Positions 26,234 to 35,134 of a DNA stretch of 64,000 nucleotides are shown here, piece after piece. The stretch's first letter is position 1. The number at the start of each line of letters is the position of its first letter. The stretch covers positions 620,001-684,000 of the forward strand of contig NZ_CP135922.1 of assembly GCF_032399705.1 (NCBI RefSeq), in the 5' to 3' direction. Below the pieces are notes generated by a model, which saw only the letters and a program-made list of their open reading frames with translations, had not been told where the DNA came from and did no database searches. The DNA is from Paenibacillus sp. BIC5C1 (GTDB lineage Bacteria > Bacillota > Bacilli > Paenibacillales > Paenibacillaceae). A program made the position numbers and the translations under genes.

Positions 26234-27061
26234 TTGCGCTGCTCGCATGGCATTACACGCCTATTATCGATTACAGGAATACCCCGTTCCAGTTACTACA
26301 AATGGCGAGCAACACAGCCGCAGCGAGACGCAAGACAAGACCGTGAGCGTGAGATCAAAGAACACATGATGGCTATTCATTTTGCAAACCGAGAGTTTGG
26401 TTATCCTCGCATGACAACGGCGTTGTGGGAGGCTGGTCTGAACGTTAATCACAAGAAAGTATGGCGAATCATGCGGGAACTATCGATCCAATCGGTAATT
26501 CGTAAGAAGCGGAAGAAGTCCAGCTATACGCCATCTGTGATTTATCCGAATCGCCTGAAGCGCCAGTTTCATGCGACAGCACCCCAGCAAAAAATGGTGA
26601 CGGATATTACCTATATTCCGAATGGAAGTACATTTGTTTACCTGTCCGTGATTCAAGACCTGTTCAACAATGAGATTGTAGCTTGGCAGTTGTCTAAACG
26701 GAACGATGTTCAGCTCGTATTGGATACGGTGGAACAATGGACACAAAAAAGAGACGTTTCAGAAGCCGTGCTCCATTCGGATCAGGGCTTCCAATACACG
26801 TCTCAGGCGTACAACACACGATTAGAAGCATTCGGCGTGAAGGGCAGCCACTCTCGCAAAGCAACCTGCCTAGATAACGCATGCATCGAATCCTTCTTTT
26901 CGCATCTCAAGACAGAGAAGCTGTACCTTAACCAGTGTAATTCAGAAGTAGAGATTCGACAAGCCGTGGAAGATTATATGTACAATTACAACTACCGACG
27001 CTTTCAAGCCAAACTCAAACAGCGCGCACCGATTGAATATCGATGCGCACTGGCAGCATAG
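26234..27061 (+). CDS. IS3-family transposase OrfB (catalytic)
   Basis: A DDE integrase of about 275 residues. Catalytic residues are visible as Asp in MVTDITYIP, Asp in LHSDQGFQYT and Glu in ACIESFFSHLKTE, with the YYKWR(A) and NHKKVWRIM motifs of the HTH_21 region before them. It lies in the -1 frame relative to orfA. Reading back, the frame is open to the slippery site at 26162-26168, so it is most likely made as an OrfAB fusion rather than from its own start. No frameshift or stop breaks it. Confidence 0.93.
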   Translation: MRCSHGITRLLSITGIPRSSYYKWRATQPQRDARQDREREIKEHMMAIHFANREFGYPRMTTALWEAGLNVNHKKVWRIMRELSIQSVIRKKRKKSSYTPSVIYPNRLKRQFHATAPQQKMVTDITYIPNGSTFVYLSVIQDLFNNEIVAWQLSKRNDVQLVLDTVEQWTQKRDVSEAVLHSDQGFQYTSQAYNTRLEAFGVKGSHSRKATCLDNACIESFFSHLKTEKLYLNQCNSEVEIRQAVEDYMYNYNYRRFQAKLKQRAPIEYRCALAA

Positions 27062-27097
27062 CTTTTTTTATCTGTCTACTTGACAGGGGTAAGACCA

Positions 27098-27136
27098 TAG
27101 AGAGCAGGAGATCCGGTGTTTTTTCTTTTTTTTGCC
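27098..27136 (+). terminator. Right arm of the split terminator
   Basis: AGAGCAGG-AGA-TCCGGTGTT followed by TTTTTCTTTTTTTGCC is the 3' arm matching 25772-25793. With 1.3 kb of IS between the arms the original hairpin can no longer form during transcription of xpt-pbuX. Confidence 0.7.
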
Positions 27137-27210
27137 GAAAACAAGATGGATTATTATGTAGACTCACAGGATGAATTACTTTGGGAGGAAGCCTATAGAC
27201 ACGTTACATC

Positions 27211-27549
27211 TTACAGATGCCGCATCTGTTTCTCTGCAAAGTCTCCGACCCACGGCAGCTTAAGCCATTTGCCTTGCAGACTGGTCACCACCATGAGAAG
27301 CCAGACCACCACACCAAGCAGGGACAATAGCGATGCCAGCAGTGGCCCAAACAGTGGGAGAAATGCACACAACACATGACCGACCATAATGAGGCCAAAT
27401 ACCGTGACGGATTGAAGTGCATGAAACAGAACGAATCGGCTGCGTTTTTCTACAGCCAGAAAGATGATTCCGCCTACAAAAGTGAACAGATAACAGAGCA
27501 TGCCGGCAATATTTTCATCCAGACCGCTTGATGATTTCATGGGGGACAT
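27211..27549 (-). CDS. DUF4870-type small membrane protein
   Basis: A 112-residue membrane protein with three hydrophobic segments. It matches the DUF4870 pattern: LDENIAGMLCYLFTFVGGIIFLAVEKRSRFVLFHALQSVTVFGL, with the FLxxEKRSRFVRFHALQS block, then two more TM helices. AAAGGAGG lies 9 bases before the ATG. Function of the family is unknown. Confidence 0.88.
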   Translation of the reverse strand: MSPMKSSSGLDENIAGMLCYLFTFVGGIIFLAVEKRSRFVLFHALQSVTVFGLIMVGHVLCAFLPLFGPLLASLLSLLGVVVWLLMVVTSLQGKWLKLPWVGDFAEKQMRHL

Positions 27550-27647
27550 TCGGTCCAGCCTCCTTTGTCCTTTTTAACTAGGTTATGAGGGAGGTGGACA
27601 GAACTGAACCAGATGGGACGAAATGTATCTTTGCTGGATGAAAAGGG

Positions 27648-27688
27648 ACATGTTCCTTTTGCTGCTTTGGAACATGCCCCTTTTCATG
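27648..27688. terminator. Terminator hairpin
   Basis: GGG-CATGTTCC pairs with GGAACATG-CCC around TTTTGCTGCTTT, followed by TTTT on both strands. It mainly serves the minus-strand gene at 27704-27985. Confidence 0.75.
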
Positions 27689-27703
27689 CATCATTAATAT
27701 AAC

Positions 27704-27985
27704 TTAACGGTCGCCACGCTGAAAGTGTCTGCGTGGATGTGTGGTCTTGCCAATTTTATCGGTGTCATTCTCTTTAGGAACCAAACGCTCGTCAGTACGA
27801 CCTTCGTGATGGTTGTCAAAGGCGAATTCTGTCAGTTCCCATTCTGTCTTGCCCAGAACGGGATCGGCAGGGAAGTGTTGTCCCCGATGCAGATGTTCTT
27901 CTTGTCCAGCCTCATTGGTGTATATTCCGTCCACTTCCACCTTTTCATGTGAAAGGGGCAGCATTTCTTTATCTTTCTCAGCCAT
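27704..27985 (-). CDS. Small hydrophilic protein of unknown function
   Basis: A 93-residue charged, His-rich protein. A short motif VEVDGIYTNEAGQEEHLHRGQHFPADPVLGKTEWEL resembles the small YjzC-like proteins of Bacillus (G-Y/V..G..F P), but I would not assign it. Ribosome site AAGGAGG lies 9 bases before the ATG and a strong terminator follows, so it is probably expressed. No membrane segment or signal peptide. Confidence 0.65.
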   Translation of the reverse strand: MAEKDKEMLPLSHEKVEVDGIYTNEAGQEEHLHRGQHFPADPVLGKTEWELTEFAFDNHHEGRTDERLVPKENDTDKIGKTTHPRRHFQRGDR

Positions 27986-28108
27986 GAAACAACGCCTCCT
28001 TAGATCCCAGTAATTTAACTGTATGGGTTGTCCGTGATAATATCCCCCGAATAGTACAGTGTTATGCTGGATATATTAATTCCGTATAGAAGCAACGTAT
28101 TTATAACA

Positions 28109-28264
28109 TATGATTCGGAATTAAACTTTTTGGGCATAAAAACCGTTATAAATATTAGGTAAAATCGTCAAGTCGTAAGATACTTCCGAATATGCTACAA
28201 TAAGATTATGATTCATTCCGAATCATATCGGGTATTTATAGTGTCAGGTACTTGCTTAAGCAAG
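28109..28264. promoter_or_regulatory. Long-range and local inverted repeats upstream of a small gene
   Basis: ATATGATTCGGAAT at 28109-28122 is perfectly complementary to ATTCCGAATCATAT at 28215-28228. The second site is itself part of a local dyad, ATGATTC-ATTCC-GAATCAT. A further perfect 14-base palindrome CTTGCTTAAGCAAG sits at 28251-28264. These could be paired operators or RNA leader elements for the gene at 28383. The rest of 27986-28382 shows nothing recognisable. Confidence 0.4.
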
Positions 28265-28382
28265 GGTTCCCGACCTAAAGCTTGCTTTGAGCCGCGCACA
28301 CAACTTCATGGATGGCATTTAAGACTTATTCGGCATTCTCTAAACGGAGCATTCACTTTCAACGTTTTGGGAGGGAATTACA

Positions 28383-28571
28383 ATGGCAACGAAAGGTCAC
28401 AATGAGGTCAAAGAAAGTTTGAGGGAAATGACTCGGATTTTCCGTCCTAAAGATCCAAAAAAATTCGTGAAGGAGTACGTGAGAAAATACCGGATTACGG
28501 GTGGATACGAGGAAGAATTGACTTCTGTGGTTGAGCACGAGCTTGTCAAGATGGATTCTTCCGTGTCCTGA
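28383..28571 (+). CDS. Small basic protein of unknown function
   Basis: A 62-residue soluble protein (MATKGHNEVKESLREMTRIF..) with alternating charged helices and no recognised family. TTTGGGAGGGAATTACA precedes the ATG and a very strong terminator follows 40 bases later. This isolated cassette with inverted repeats upstream suggests a regulated single gene. Confidence 0.6.
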   Translation: MATKGHNEVKESLREMTRIFRPKDPKKFVKEYVRKYRITGGYEEELTSVVEHELVKMDSSVS

Positions 28572-28611
28572 AACACACACAACTCTGATTATACTGTTCC
28601 GATATGAATAG

Positions 28612-28655
28612 AACCGTCTCCCGGGCATCACGCTCCGGCAGACGGTTTTTTTTGT
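28612..28655 (+). terminator. Strong terminator
   Basis: ACCGTCT pairs with AGACGGT, with extra CCGGG/CTCCGG pairing inside, followed by eight T residues. Confidence 0.88.
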
Positions 28656-28804
28656 GTAGAAAATGATATGTATATATTTCCAATGGTTACATCGTTCATC
28701 TAAAGTAAGCACAATAAGGCGGTAACCTTTATCTACACTTTTTGGGGGCTTTGTTTCGTTCCTACTGCATATACATGGAAGTACAGATATGGCAGGAAGG
28801 ATGA

Positions 28805-29566
28805 ATGCAAGTGGACCCTATTTTGAAAACAAAAGAAGAGATTGGCTACATGCGGGAAGCGGGGCGAATTCTGCGAAGCTGTCATGAGCATATTGAAAAG
28901 TGGCTGGCCCCCGGTGTAACGACAGGAGATATTGACGAACGGGTGGAGGCTTTTCTGGCTGAAAGAGGAGCTACACCTGAGCAAAAAGGGTACAAAGGTT
29001 ATCCTTATGCTACATGTGCTTCAGTTAATGAGGTGGTTTGCCACGGATTCCCTAATGACCGGAAACTGGCCGAAGGGGATGTGGTGACTATTGATATGGT
29101 GGTGAACAAAGACGGCTGGCTTGCCGATTCTGCATGGACGTATGGGATCGGTGAACAACGCAGGTCCATACGCAAACTAATGAATCGAACGGAAAGGGCG
29201 CTTCATAAGGCGATAGAACAGGCTGTGCCAGGAAATACGCTGGGGGACATCGGTAACGCGATTGAACGGACAGCAAGGCTGTATCGTTATGGGATTGTGA
29301 AGCCTCTGATTGGTCATGGGATTGGTCAATACATCCATGAACCCCCAAACGTCCTCCCTTATGGGAAGCGCAGGACTGGCATGATGCTGACAGAAGGCAT
29401 GGTCATCACCATTGAGCCCATATTTACAAAAGGCAGCTCTGGAGCGGTTGTATGGGATGAGGATGGCTGGACGGTAAGAACAGTGGATGGAAGCTGGGGC
29501 GTCCAGTATGAGCATACGATAGCCATAACAAGTGATGGTCCTCTTATACTAACTGACGGTACTTAA
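28805..29566 (+). CDS. map: Methionine aminopeptidase, type I
   Basis: A 253-residue cytoplasmic metalloenzyme that removes N-terminal Met from new proteins. Metal ligands are visible in order: Asp in TIDMVV, Asp in LADSAW, His in GHGIGQYIHE, Glu in TIEPIF and Glu in QYEHTI. The segment GYPYATCASVNEVVCHGFP is diagnostic of type I. GGAAGGATGA precedes the ATG. It stands alone, away from the ribosomal protein cluster that usually holds the essential map, so it is probably a second paralogue. Confidence 0.93.
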   Translation: MQVDPILKTKEEIGYMREAGRILRSCHEHIEKWLAPGVTTGDIDERVEAFLAERGATPEQKGYKGYPYATCASVNEVVCHGFPNDRKLAEGDVVTIDMVVNKDGWLADSAWTYGIGEQRRSIRKLMNRTERALHKAIEQAVPGNTLGDIGNAIERTARLYRYGIVKPLIGHGIGQYIHEPPNVLPYGKRRTGMMLTEGMVITIEPIFTKGSSGAVVWDEDGWTVRTVDGSWGVQYEHTIAITSDGPLILTDGT

Positions 29567-29870
29567 ACGCTGTATCTATGGAAAGCTGGTAAGATAGTAC
29601 GTTAATGGTGTCCGGGATGTTCATAGGTCAGGCTCCATGCCGTTTGGTTCTAAAAGGGAGCGGTATGGGGCTTTACTGCGGCTTCCAGTAGTTGTAAGAG
29701 AGACAACCTGATGCATGCTTTTCTTTTTTGCATAATACTGCATGTTTTCAATGTGAGAAATATCGGCAAAAAAATCAATTTCATCACCGAAATTTGGCAA
29801 AAATTTTCAAAAGTAGAGAGTAATATTTTTAACTGAAATCGGTTACAAATCAAGTTGTGGTGCGGTTTTT
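29567..29870. other. AT-rich intergenic stretch, nothing assigned
   Basis: Between map and the caa3 oxidase promoter I see only AT-rich sequence with weak complementarity (TGCATGC..GCATG). No gene, RNA or clear terminator. Confidence 0.4.
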
Positions 29871-29878
29871 TACATATA

Positions 29879-29937
29879 GTGAACAATTTGTGAACATGTG
29901 TCCAAAGATTGACAAAATCATACCCTCAACTTATATT
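29879..29937 (+). promoter_or_regulatory. Sigma-A promoter of the cta operon with tandem upstream sites
   Basis: TTGACA at 29909-29914, exactly 17 bases, then TATATT at 29932-29937 form a near-consensus promoter. Just upstream, GTGAACA occurs twice, at 29879-29885 and 29890-29896, with an 11-base period. Such one-turn direct repeats are the hallmark of OmpR-type response regulators; ResD, which controls respiration in Bacillus, recognises TTTGTGAAT-like sites. The regulator assignment is inference. Confidence 0.65.
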
Positions 29938-30146
29938 TAATAAGTGATTGAACCATATAGAATGAATTGGAAGAATGCGCAGACATGCCCTTAGCAGGAA
30001 ATGACGGGAGTGGTGGAAGCGTTATTTTTGTAAGCATTCTGTATGTCGGACAGGATTACGGTGTATTGTCCTGAAATGGGTTAAATTGAGTTTATTTCGG
30101 ACGTCCACGGCAATCTACGAAAATGTTAAAAAAGTGGGGTAGATCA

Positions 30147-31199
30147 ATGATGAAACAGTGGCAGGTTGCAAAGCGAATTCTCCCCTTGCTGGCGGTGTTC
30201 TCTTTGCTGCTATCCGCATGCGGGCGGGAAGACTTGTCGGTAATGAAACCTCAGGGTCCTGTGGCGCAAGGCCAATATGATCTGATGAAGCTGTCCATTA
30301 CGATTATGATCGTGGTGCTCATCATTGTATTTGCTATTGCTGCGTATGTGTTGATCCGGTTTCGCAGACGAGCCGGGCAGAATGAAGTGCCCGAACAGGT
30401 TGAAGGTAATTTCAAGCTGGAAGTAATATGGACAGCCATTCCGTTGTTGCTTGTTATCGTTCTGGCAGTACCGACGGTAAAAACGATTTTTGCCCAAGGC
30501 GAAGATCTGTCCAACGACAAAAATGCAATTCAGGTCAAAGTCACCTCGCATCAGTACTGGTGGGAATTCACTTATCCTCAATATGACGTAACCACCGCTC
30601 AAGATCTCATCATCCCGACCGGAAAGAAAATCGCATTCGAATTGAAAACCGCTGACGTGCTTCACTCCTTCTGGGTGCCGTCACTTGCGGGTAAAATGGA
30701 CACAAACCCGGATGGAACGCTTAACAAGTTCAGCTTCTCGGCGCCGAATGAAGGCGTTTACCGAGGAAAATGTGCTGAATTATGCGGCAGATCACATGCC
30801 TTCATGGAATTCAAGGTAAAAGCGGTCAGTCAGGAATCCTTTGACAAATGGGTCAATGAAATGAAAGCTCCGGCAGTACTTCCGGAAGATACCCAATTGG
30901 CTGAAAAGTTCAAAACGAACTGCCTTTCTTGCCATGCAGTTGGGGATCAGGGCGGGCCAGTTGCGCCTAACCTCACAGGTATCGGTGGCAAGCAATCCGT
31001 TGCAGGTATTCTGCTGAACCAGGGCGAAGGCCAGGAAGACGGTAATTCGGTGCTGGACAACATGAAAGAATGGCTCCATGATCCACAATCCGTGAAGCCA
31101 GGCAATACGATGCCCAATCCGAAAGACCTTGGACTCACAGATGAAGAAATCGACGGAATTGCCGAATATTTGGCCAACTACAAATTGGACTATGAATAG
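30147..31199 (+). CDS. ctaC: Cytochrome caa3 oxidase subunit II with fused cytochrome c
   Basis: A 350-residue lipoprotein subunit that accepts electrons on the outer membrane face. The signal peptide ends in the lipobox LLSAC (Cys25), followed by two TM helices. The CuA site is in CAELCGRSHAFM near 209-220. The C-terminal cytochrome c domain has haem motif CLSCH near 259-263 and a Met ligand in NTMPNP. The fused haem domain defines the caa3 type. ATG 30147 or 30150 follows GTGGGG; the earlier ATG 30123 has no ribosome site. First gene of ctaCDEFG. Confidence 0.95.
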   Translation: MMKQWQVAKRILPLLAVFSLLLSACGREDLSVMKPQGPVAQGQYDLMKLSITIMIVVLIIVFAIAAYVLIRFRRRAGQNEVPEQVEGNFKLEVIWTAIPLLLVIVLAVPTVKTIFAQGEDLSNDKNAIQVKVTSHQYWWEFTYPQYDVTTAQDLIIPTGKKIAFELKTADVLHSFWVPSLAGKMDTNPDGTLNKFSFSAPNEGVYRGKCAELCGRSHAFMEFKVKAVSQESFDKWVNEMKAPAVLPEDTQLAEKFKTNCLSCHAVGDQGGPVAPNLTGIGGKQSVAGILLNQGEGQEDGNSVLDNMKEWLHDPQSVKPGNTMPNPKDLGLTDEEIDGIAEYLANYKLDYE

Positions 31200-31231
31200 A
31201 ACAGCAAGGACGAAGAAGGGGGTACACAACC

Positions 31232-33121
31232 TTGGCTCATGCTCATAGCGTCAAGCGGTATAGGGGCTTGATGGATTGGATTACCACCGTCGATCACAAA
31301 AAAATTGCCGTGCTCTACTTAATTGCAGGTGGATTTTTCTTTGGAATCGGCGGCATTGAAGCCATTTTGATTCGGATTCAGCTCATGAAACCGATGAATG
31401 ATTTTGTGTCGGCGCAGGTCTTCAACGAATTGATTACGATGCACGGAACAACAATGATATTCCTTGGTGTCATGCCTATTATTTTTGCCGTTATGAATGC
31501 CGTTGTGCCTTTGCAGATTGGGGCACGGGACGTTGCTTTCCCTTTTGTTAACGCGCTTGGTTTCTGGACGTTCCTGTTTGGCGGACTGCTCTTGAATCTG
31601 AGTTGGGTGATGGGAGGGGCACCGGATGCAGGCTGGACTTCGTATACGCCACTCTCTGGCAGCGAGTACAGTGGGACGCACGGTGTGGATTTCTACACGA
31701 TAGGTCTCCAGATCGCCGGTCTAGGGACACTCATCGGGGGTATTAACTTTCTCGCGACTATCATTACGATGCGTGCGCCGGGAATGTCCTATATGCGGAT
31801 GCCGATGTTTACCTGGACCACATTTATTACATCAGCCATCATCCTTTTTGCATTCCCTGCCATTACGGTAGGACTTGTACTGTTAACGTTTGACCGTATA
31901 CTGGGAGCGAATTTCTTCGATGTTGCAGGTGGCGGTAACCCGGTACTCTGGCAGCATATCTTCTGGATCTTCGGGCACCCTGAAGTATACATTCTCATTT
32001 TGCCGGCATTTGGTATTATCTCGGAGGTTATTCCAACCTTTGCACGTAAAAGATTGTTCGGTTACAGCTCCATGGTATTTGCAACCATCCTGATTGCCTT
32101 CTTAGGATTCATGGTATGGGCGCATCACATGTTTACGACAGGTCTGGGAACAGTCGCCAATGCATTGTTCTCGATCTCAACCATGCTGATTGCTGTACCA
32201 ACAGGGATCAAAATATTTAACTGGCTCTTTACGATGTGGGGAGGACAGATCCGTTTTACAGCGGCAAACCTGTTTGCCGTTGGATTCGTTCCAACCTTCG
32301 TTATGGGTGGGGTAACTGGTGTCATGCTGGCCTCTGCGCCTGCGGATTTCCAGTTCCATGATACGTATTTTGTTGTCGCTCACTTCCATTACGTTATCGT
32401 TGGTGGATTGGTGCTAGGTTTATTCTCGGGACTACATTACTGGTGGCCGAAGATGTTCGGTCGTGTCCTGAGCGAAACGCTTGGTAAATGGACGTTCTGG
32501 ACGTTCATGATCGGTTTCCAATTAACGTTCTTCGTGCAGCATTTCCTTGGATTGATGGGGATGCAGCGCCGGATCGTTACATACTTGCCGAATCAGGATT
32601 TTGACCTGCTTAACCTGGTCAGCTCCGTTGGTGCATTCCTGATGGGTGTTGGGGTTATCATGTTCCTCGTGAACATCGTGATCACAACGAGAAAACCAGC
32701 GGACGCACCGAATGATCCGTGGGAAGATGGTCGTACGTTGGAATGGTCGATTCCATCTCCACCGCCGGAATACAACTTTAAGCAGACGCCTCTGGTACGT
32801 GGAATCGATGCGTATTGGAAGGAAAAGATGGCAGGACATACGGAGATGACACCGGCGGAACCTGTAGGTTCGATCCATATGCCGTCAGCGACTCCACTGC
32901 CGTTTGTTATGTCTGTCGGTATATTCATTGCCGGACTTGGTCTCATGTTCAGCAAGGATGATTTTGGCAATGCGTTTATGAACGGATTGTTCAACAATTA
33001 TATTGTGGTCATTATTGGCCTTCTGATTACATTTGGTGCGATGGCGCTGCGGTCACTTTATGATGATCATGGCTGGCATATTGAACCGGAGGATCAGGAT
33101 GAGAAGGGGGTTAGAACATGA
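31232..33121 (+). CDS. ctaD: Cytochrome c oxidase subunit I
   Basis: A 629-residue catalytic core subunit that reduces O2 and pumps protons. Diagnostic motifs are WIFGHPEVYILILPAFGIISEVIPTF (CuB His and cross-linked Tyr), WAHHMFTTG (two CuB His) and HDTYFVVAHFHYV (haem ligands). It starts at TTG with AAGAAGGGGG 9 bases upstream; there is no ATG before the conserved MDWITTVDHKK. The length includes the extra C-terminal helices of Bacillus CtaD. Its stop overlaps the ctaE start. Confidence 0.95.
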   Translation: MAHAHSVKRYRGLMDWITTVDHKKIAVLYLIAGGFFFGIGGIEAILIRIQLMKPMNDFVSAQVFNELITMHGTTMIFLGVMPIIFAVMNAVVPLQIGARDVAFPFVNALGFWTFLFGGLLLNLSWVMGGAPDAGWTSYTPLSGSEYSGTHGVDFYTIGLQIAGLGTLIGGINFLATIITMRAPGMSYMRMPMFTWTTFITSAIILFAFPAITVGLVLLTFDRILGANFFDVAGGGNPVLWQHIFWIFGHPEVYILILPAFGIISEVIPTFARKRLFGYSSMVFATILIAFLGFMVWAHHMFTTGLGTVANALFSISTMLIAVPTGIKIFNWLFTMWGGQIRFTAANLFAVGFVPTFVMGGVTGVMLASAPADFQFHDTYFVVAHFHYVIVGGLVLGLFSGLHYWWPKMFGRVLSETLGKWTFWTFMIGFQLTFFVQHFLGLMGMQRRIVTYLPNQDFDLLNLVSSVGAFLMGVGVIMFLVNIVITTRKPADAPNDPWEDGRTLEWSIPSPPPEYNFKQTPLVRGIDAYWKEKMAGHTEMTPAEPVGSIHMPSATPLPFVMSVGIFIAGLGLMFSKDDFGNAFMNGLFNNYIVVIIGLLITFGAMALRSLYDDHGWHIEPEDQDEKGVRT

Positions 33122-33744
33122 CAACTTCACATGCCGAACCGGTAAACGGCAAATTGCCGCATGAGCCGGAGAAAGCAACGCTCGAAGGACGCAACAAGCT
33201 TGTCGGCTTCTGGTTGTTCCTTGGCGGCGAGACCGTATTGTTCGGAACCCTCTTCGCAACCTTTTTGGCCCTCCGTGGGCAAACGAATGACGGACCGACG
33301 GCGAATGAATTGTTTCATCTGCCTCTCGTGGCTGCAGCGACCTTTATTCTGCTGGTCAGCAGTTTGACAAGTGTATTTGCCATCCAGGCTATGCATAAGG
33401 GCAAGCGCAATGCTCTTGCTCTCTGGCTTGGCATCACCGTGGTACTGGGTCTAGGATTCCTCGGTCTGGAAATTTACGAGTTCTATGAATATGTGAAACA
33501 TAAAGAGTTCGGCATGACCACAAGTGCATTCAGTTCAGCGTTCTATACGCTGGTTGGGTTCCACGGTGCTCACGTTGCATTTGGTATTATGTGGATCGGG
33601 CTCATTATTGGGCAACTGTTCAGAAAAGGATTAACGGTCGTAACTGCACCTAAAGTATACGTCTCCGCAATGTACTGGCACTTTATTGACGTGGTCTGGG
33701 TGTTTATCTTTACGGTCGTGTACCTGCTCGGAAAGGTGGGGTAA
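33118..33744 (+). CDS. ctaE: Cytochrome c oxidase subunit III
   Basis: A 208-residue membrane subunit with five TM helices. Typical segments are LVGFWLFLGGETVLFGTLFATFLALRG and YTLVGFHGAHVAFGIMWIGLIIGQ. It overlaps the ctaD stop by four bases (ATGA) and has GAGAAGGGGG upstream inside ctaD, indicating translational coupling. It stabilises subunit I and its proton uptake. Confidence 0.95.
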   Translation: MTTSHAEPVNGKLPHEPEKATLEGRNKLVGFWLFLGGETVLFGTLFATFLALRGQTNDGPTANELFHLPLVAAATFILLVSSLTSVFAIQAMHKGKRNALALWLGITVVLGLGFLGLEIYEFYEYVKHKEFGMTTSAFSSAFYTLVGFHGAHVAFGIMWIGLIIGQLFRKGLTVVTAPKVYVSAMYWHFIDVVWVFIFTVVYLLGKVG

Positions 33745-33747
33745 CAC

Positions 33748-34068
33748 ATGTCGGTACAGGATAAGAGTGATCAGCAGCCTGTGAAGCATCGTCACCGGGC
33801 GGAAGGGCCACAGAAACACGTCGTTGTTTTTATTTTCTCGATCGTCCTGACGCTAATTGCGTTCGCGGCTGCTGCCGCGGGAGGAGTGAATACGACCTTT
33901 ACCATTATTATATTGGTGGTTATGGCGATCCTGCAGGTGTTTGTACAGCTTGGTTACTGGATGCACTTGAAGGATAAAGGGCATTTGATGCCGATCCTGT
34001 TCATGTGTTTCGGATTTTTCGTAGCTTTTACGTGCATTATTATGGCACTCTATTGGGTTTGGTGGTAA
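33748..34068 (+). CDS. ctaF: Cytochrome c oxidase subunit IV
   Basis: A 106-residue subunit with three TM helices (VVVFIFSIVLTLIAFAAAAAGG, TFTIIILVVMAILQVFVQLGYWMHLKD, LFMCFGFFVAFTCIIMALYW). The QLGYWMHLKDKGH motif is typical of bacterial subunit IV. It starts 3 bases after the ctaE stop. Confidence 0.93.
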   Translation: MSVQDKSDQQPVKHRHRAEGPQKHVVVFIFSIVLTLIAFAAAAAGGVNTTFTIIILVVMAILQVFVQLGYWMHLKDKGHLMPILFMCFGFFVAFTCIIMALYWVWW

Positions 34069-34174
34069 AAGAGATGGCGGCGGCGCAGTGTCGCCGTCTT
34101 TTCCCCTTTTAGGCGAACCAATCCGTCAATGGATTCAGGCAACAACCAAATCAGGTCACGGGGAGGTTTCCCGT

Positions 34175-35098
34175 ATGCTCGGGTTGCAATATTTTAGTTT
34201 CAACGATTTATGGAGTCCACTTATTCTGGCGTTGTTTCTGCTCATTGCCGCAGCTTATCTGGTGCTCGTTGGTCCTTTCAGTGAGCGGATCAAGGGGGCA
34301 GATCAGGCCACGGTTGCACAGAAAATGATGTTTATCACAGGGCTTACGGTGTTGTATCTTGCACAAGCGGGGCCATTCAATCTGCTGGGTCATGTAATGT
34401 TCAGCTTCCATATGGTGAGTATGGCTCTGTCCTATCTGGTAGCTCCACCGTTACTGATGAAGGGATTGCCCCTCTGGGTATGGCGCGGGATCATCCGGTG
34501 CCTGCCGACACGGCAGTTATCTTTTTTGGCGCATCCAATCGTGGCGGCTGTGCTGTTTAACGGATTGTTCTCGTTATATCATCTACCCGTGGTACATGAT
34601 TACGTGATGTTAAATTTTACGGTTCATCGTTTGTATTACATTGTACTTTTTATTACTTCCATGCTGATGTGGTGGACGCTGCTTAATCCGTTGCCGGAAG
34701 GTAGACAAGCGTCGGGATTGTCCAAGATTGGATTTATTTTTCTGAACATGGTGCTTCTGACACCAGCTTGTGGATTGATTATTTTTGCTTCCGAACCTTT
34801 ATATGCGACCTACAGCAATCCTGCCGTATGGGCTGAGGCGATGCGGTATTGTGTATCCGGAGATTCCACGGCGTTGCTGCGATCGTTCGGTGGACCGGCG
34901 TTCTTCAACTTCCTATCCTCTGCGAAGGAGGATCAGCAGGTGGGCGGTATTTTGATGAAATTCATACAGGAAGGCATCTTCGTTTCCATGCTGGCGTATG
35001 TCTTTTTCCAATGGTATCGCAAGGAAAAACGGGAAGATGATGATGATCTATACCCTGTAGAGAAAACGGGAGGACCGCTTAATCCTGCAGCGAAATAA
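34175..35098 (+). CDS. ctaG: Cytochrome c oxidase assembly factor CtaG
   Basis: A 307-residue, seven-TM CtaG of the caa3 type (Pfam Caa3_CtaG). It is needed for assembly of the oxidase, probably by copper delivery. Conserved features are FNLLGHVMFSFHMVSMALSYLVAPPLL with several Met and His, VHRLYYIVLFITSMLMWWTLLNP, and the C-terminal QEGIFVSMLAYVFFQWYRKE. ATG 34175 follows GGGGAGGTTTCCCGT; the longer frame from 34088 lacks a ribosome site. Position after ctaF is the usual one. Confidence 0.93.
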   Translation: MLGLQYFSFNDLWSPLILALFLLIAAAYLVLVGPFSERIKGADQATVAQKMMFITGLTVLYLAQAGPFNLLGHVMFSFHMVSMALSYLVAPPLLMKGLPLWVWRGIIRCLPTRQLSFLAHPIVAAVLFNGLFSLYHLPVVHDYVMLNFTVHRLYYIVLFITSMLMWWTLLNPLPEGRQASGLSKIGFIFLNMVLLTPACGLIIFASEPLYATYSNPAVWAEAMRYCVSGDSTALLRSFGGPAFFNFLSSAKEDQQVGGILMKFIQEGIFVSMLAYVFFQWYRKEKREDDDDLYPVEKTGGPLNPAAK

Positions 35099-35134
35099 CA
35101 CAAGTTTTGTTTGGACAAGAGGGGGAAACACACG

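Larger units (their letters stand above)
25797..27097 (+). mobile_element. Complete IS3-family (IS150-like) insertion sequence (1301 bp)
   Basis: The ends are TGGTATTATCCCCTTT and the complement of a right end reading TGGTCTTACCCCTGTC; both continue AAGTAGACA and then an A-run. TAG lies directly on both sides (25794-25796 and 27098-27100), giving a 3-bp target duplication. Inside are two overlapping-phase frames, orfA and orfB, with an A-rich slippery site. Structure, size and ends fit the IS3 family, IS150 group. It appears intact. Confidence 0.9.
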
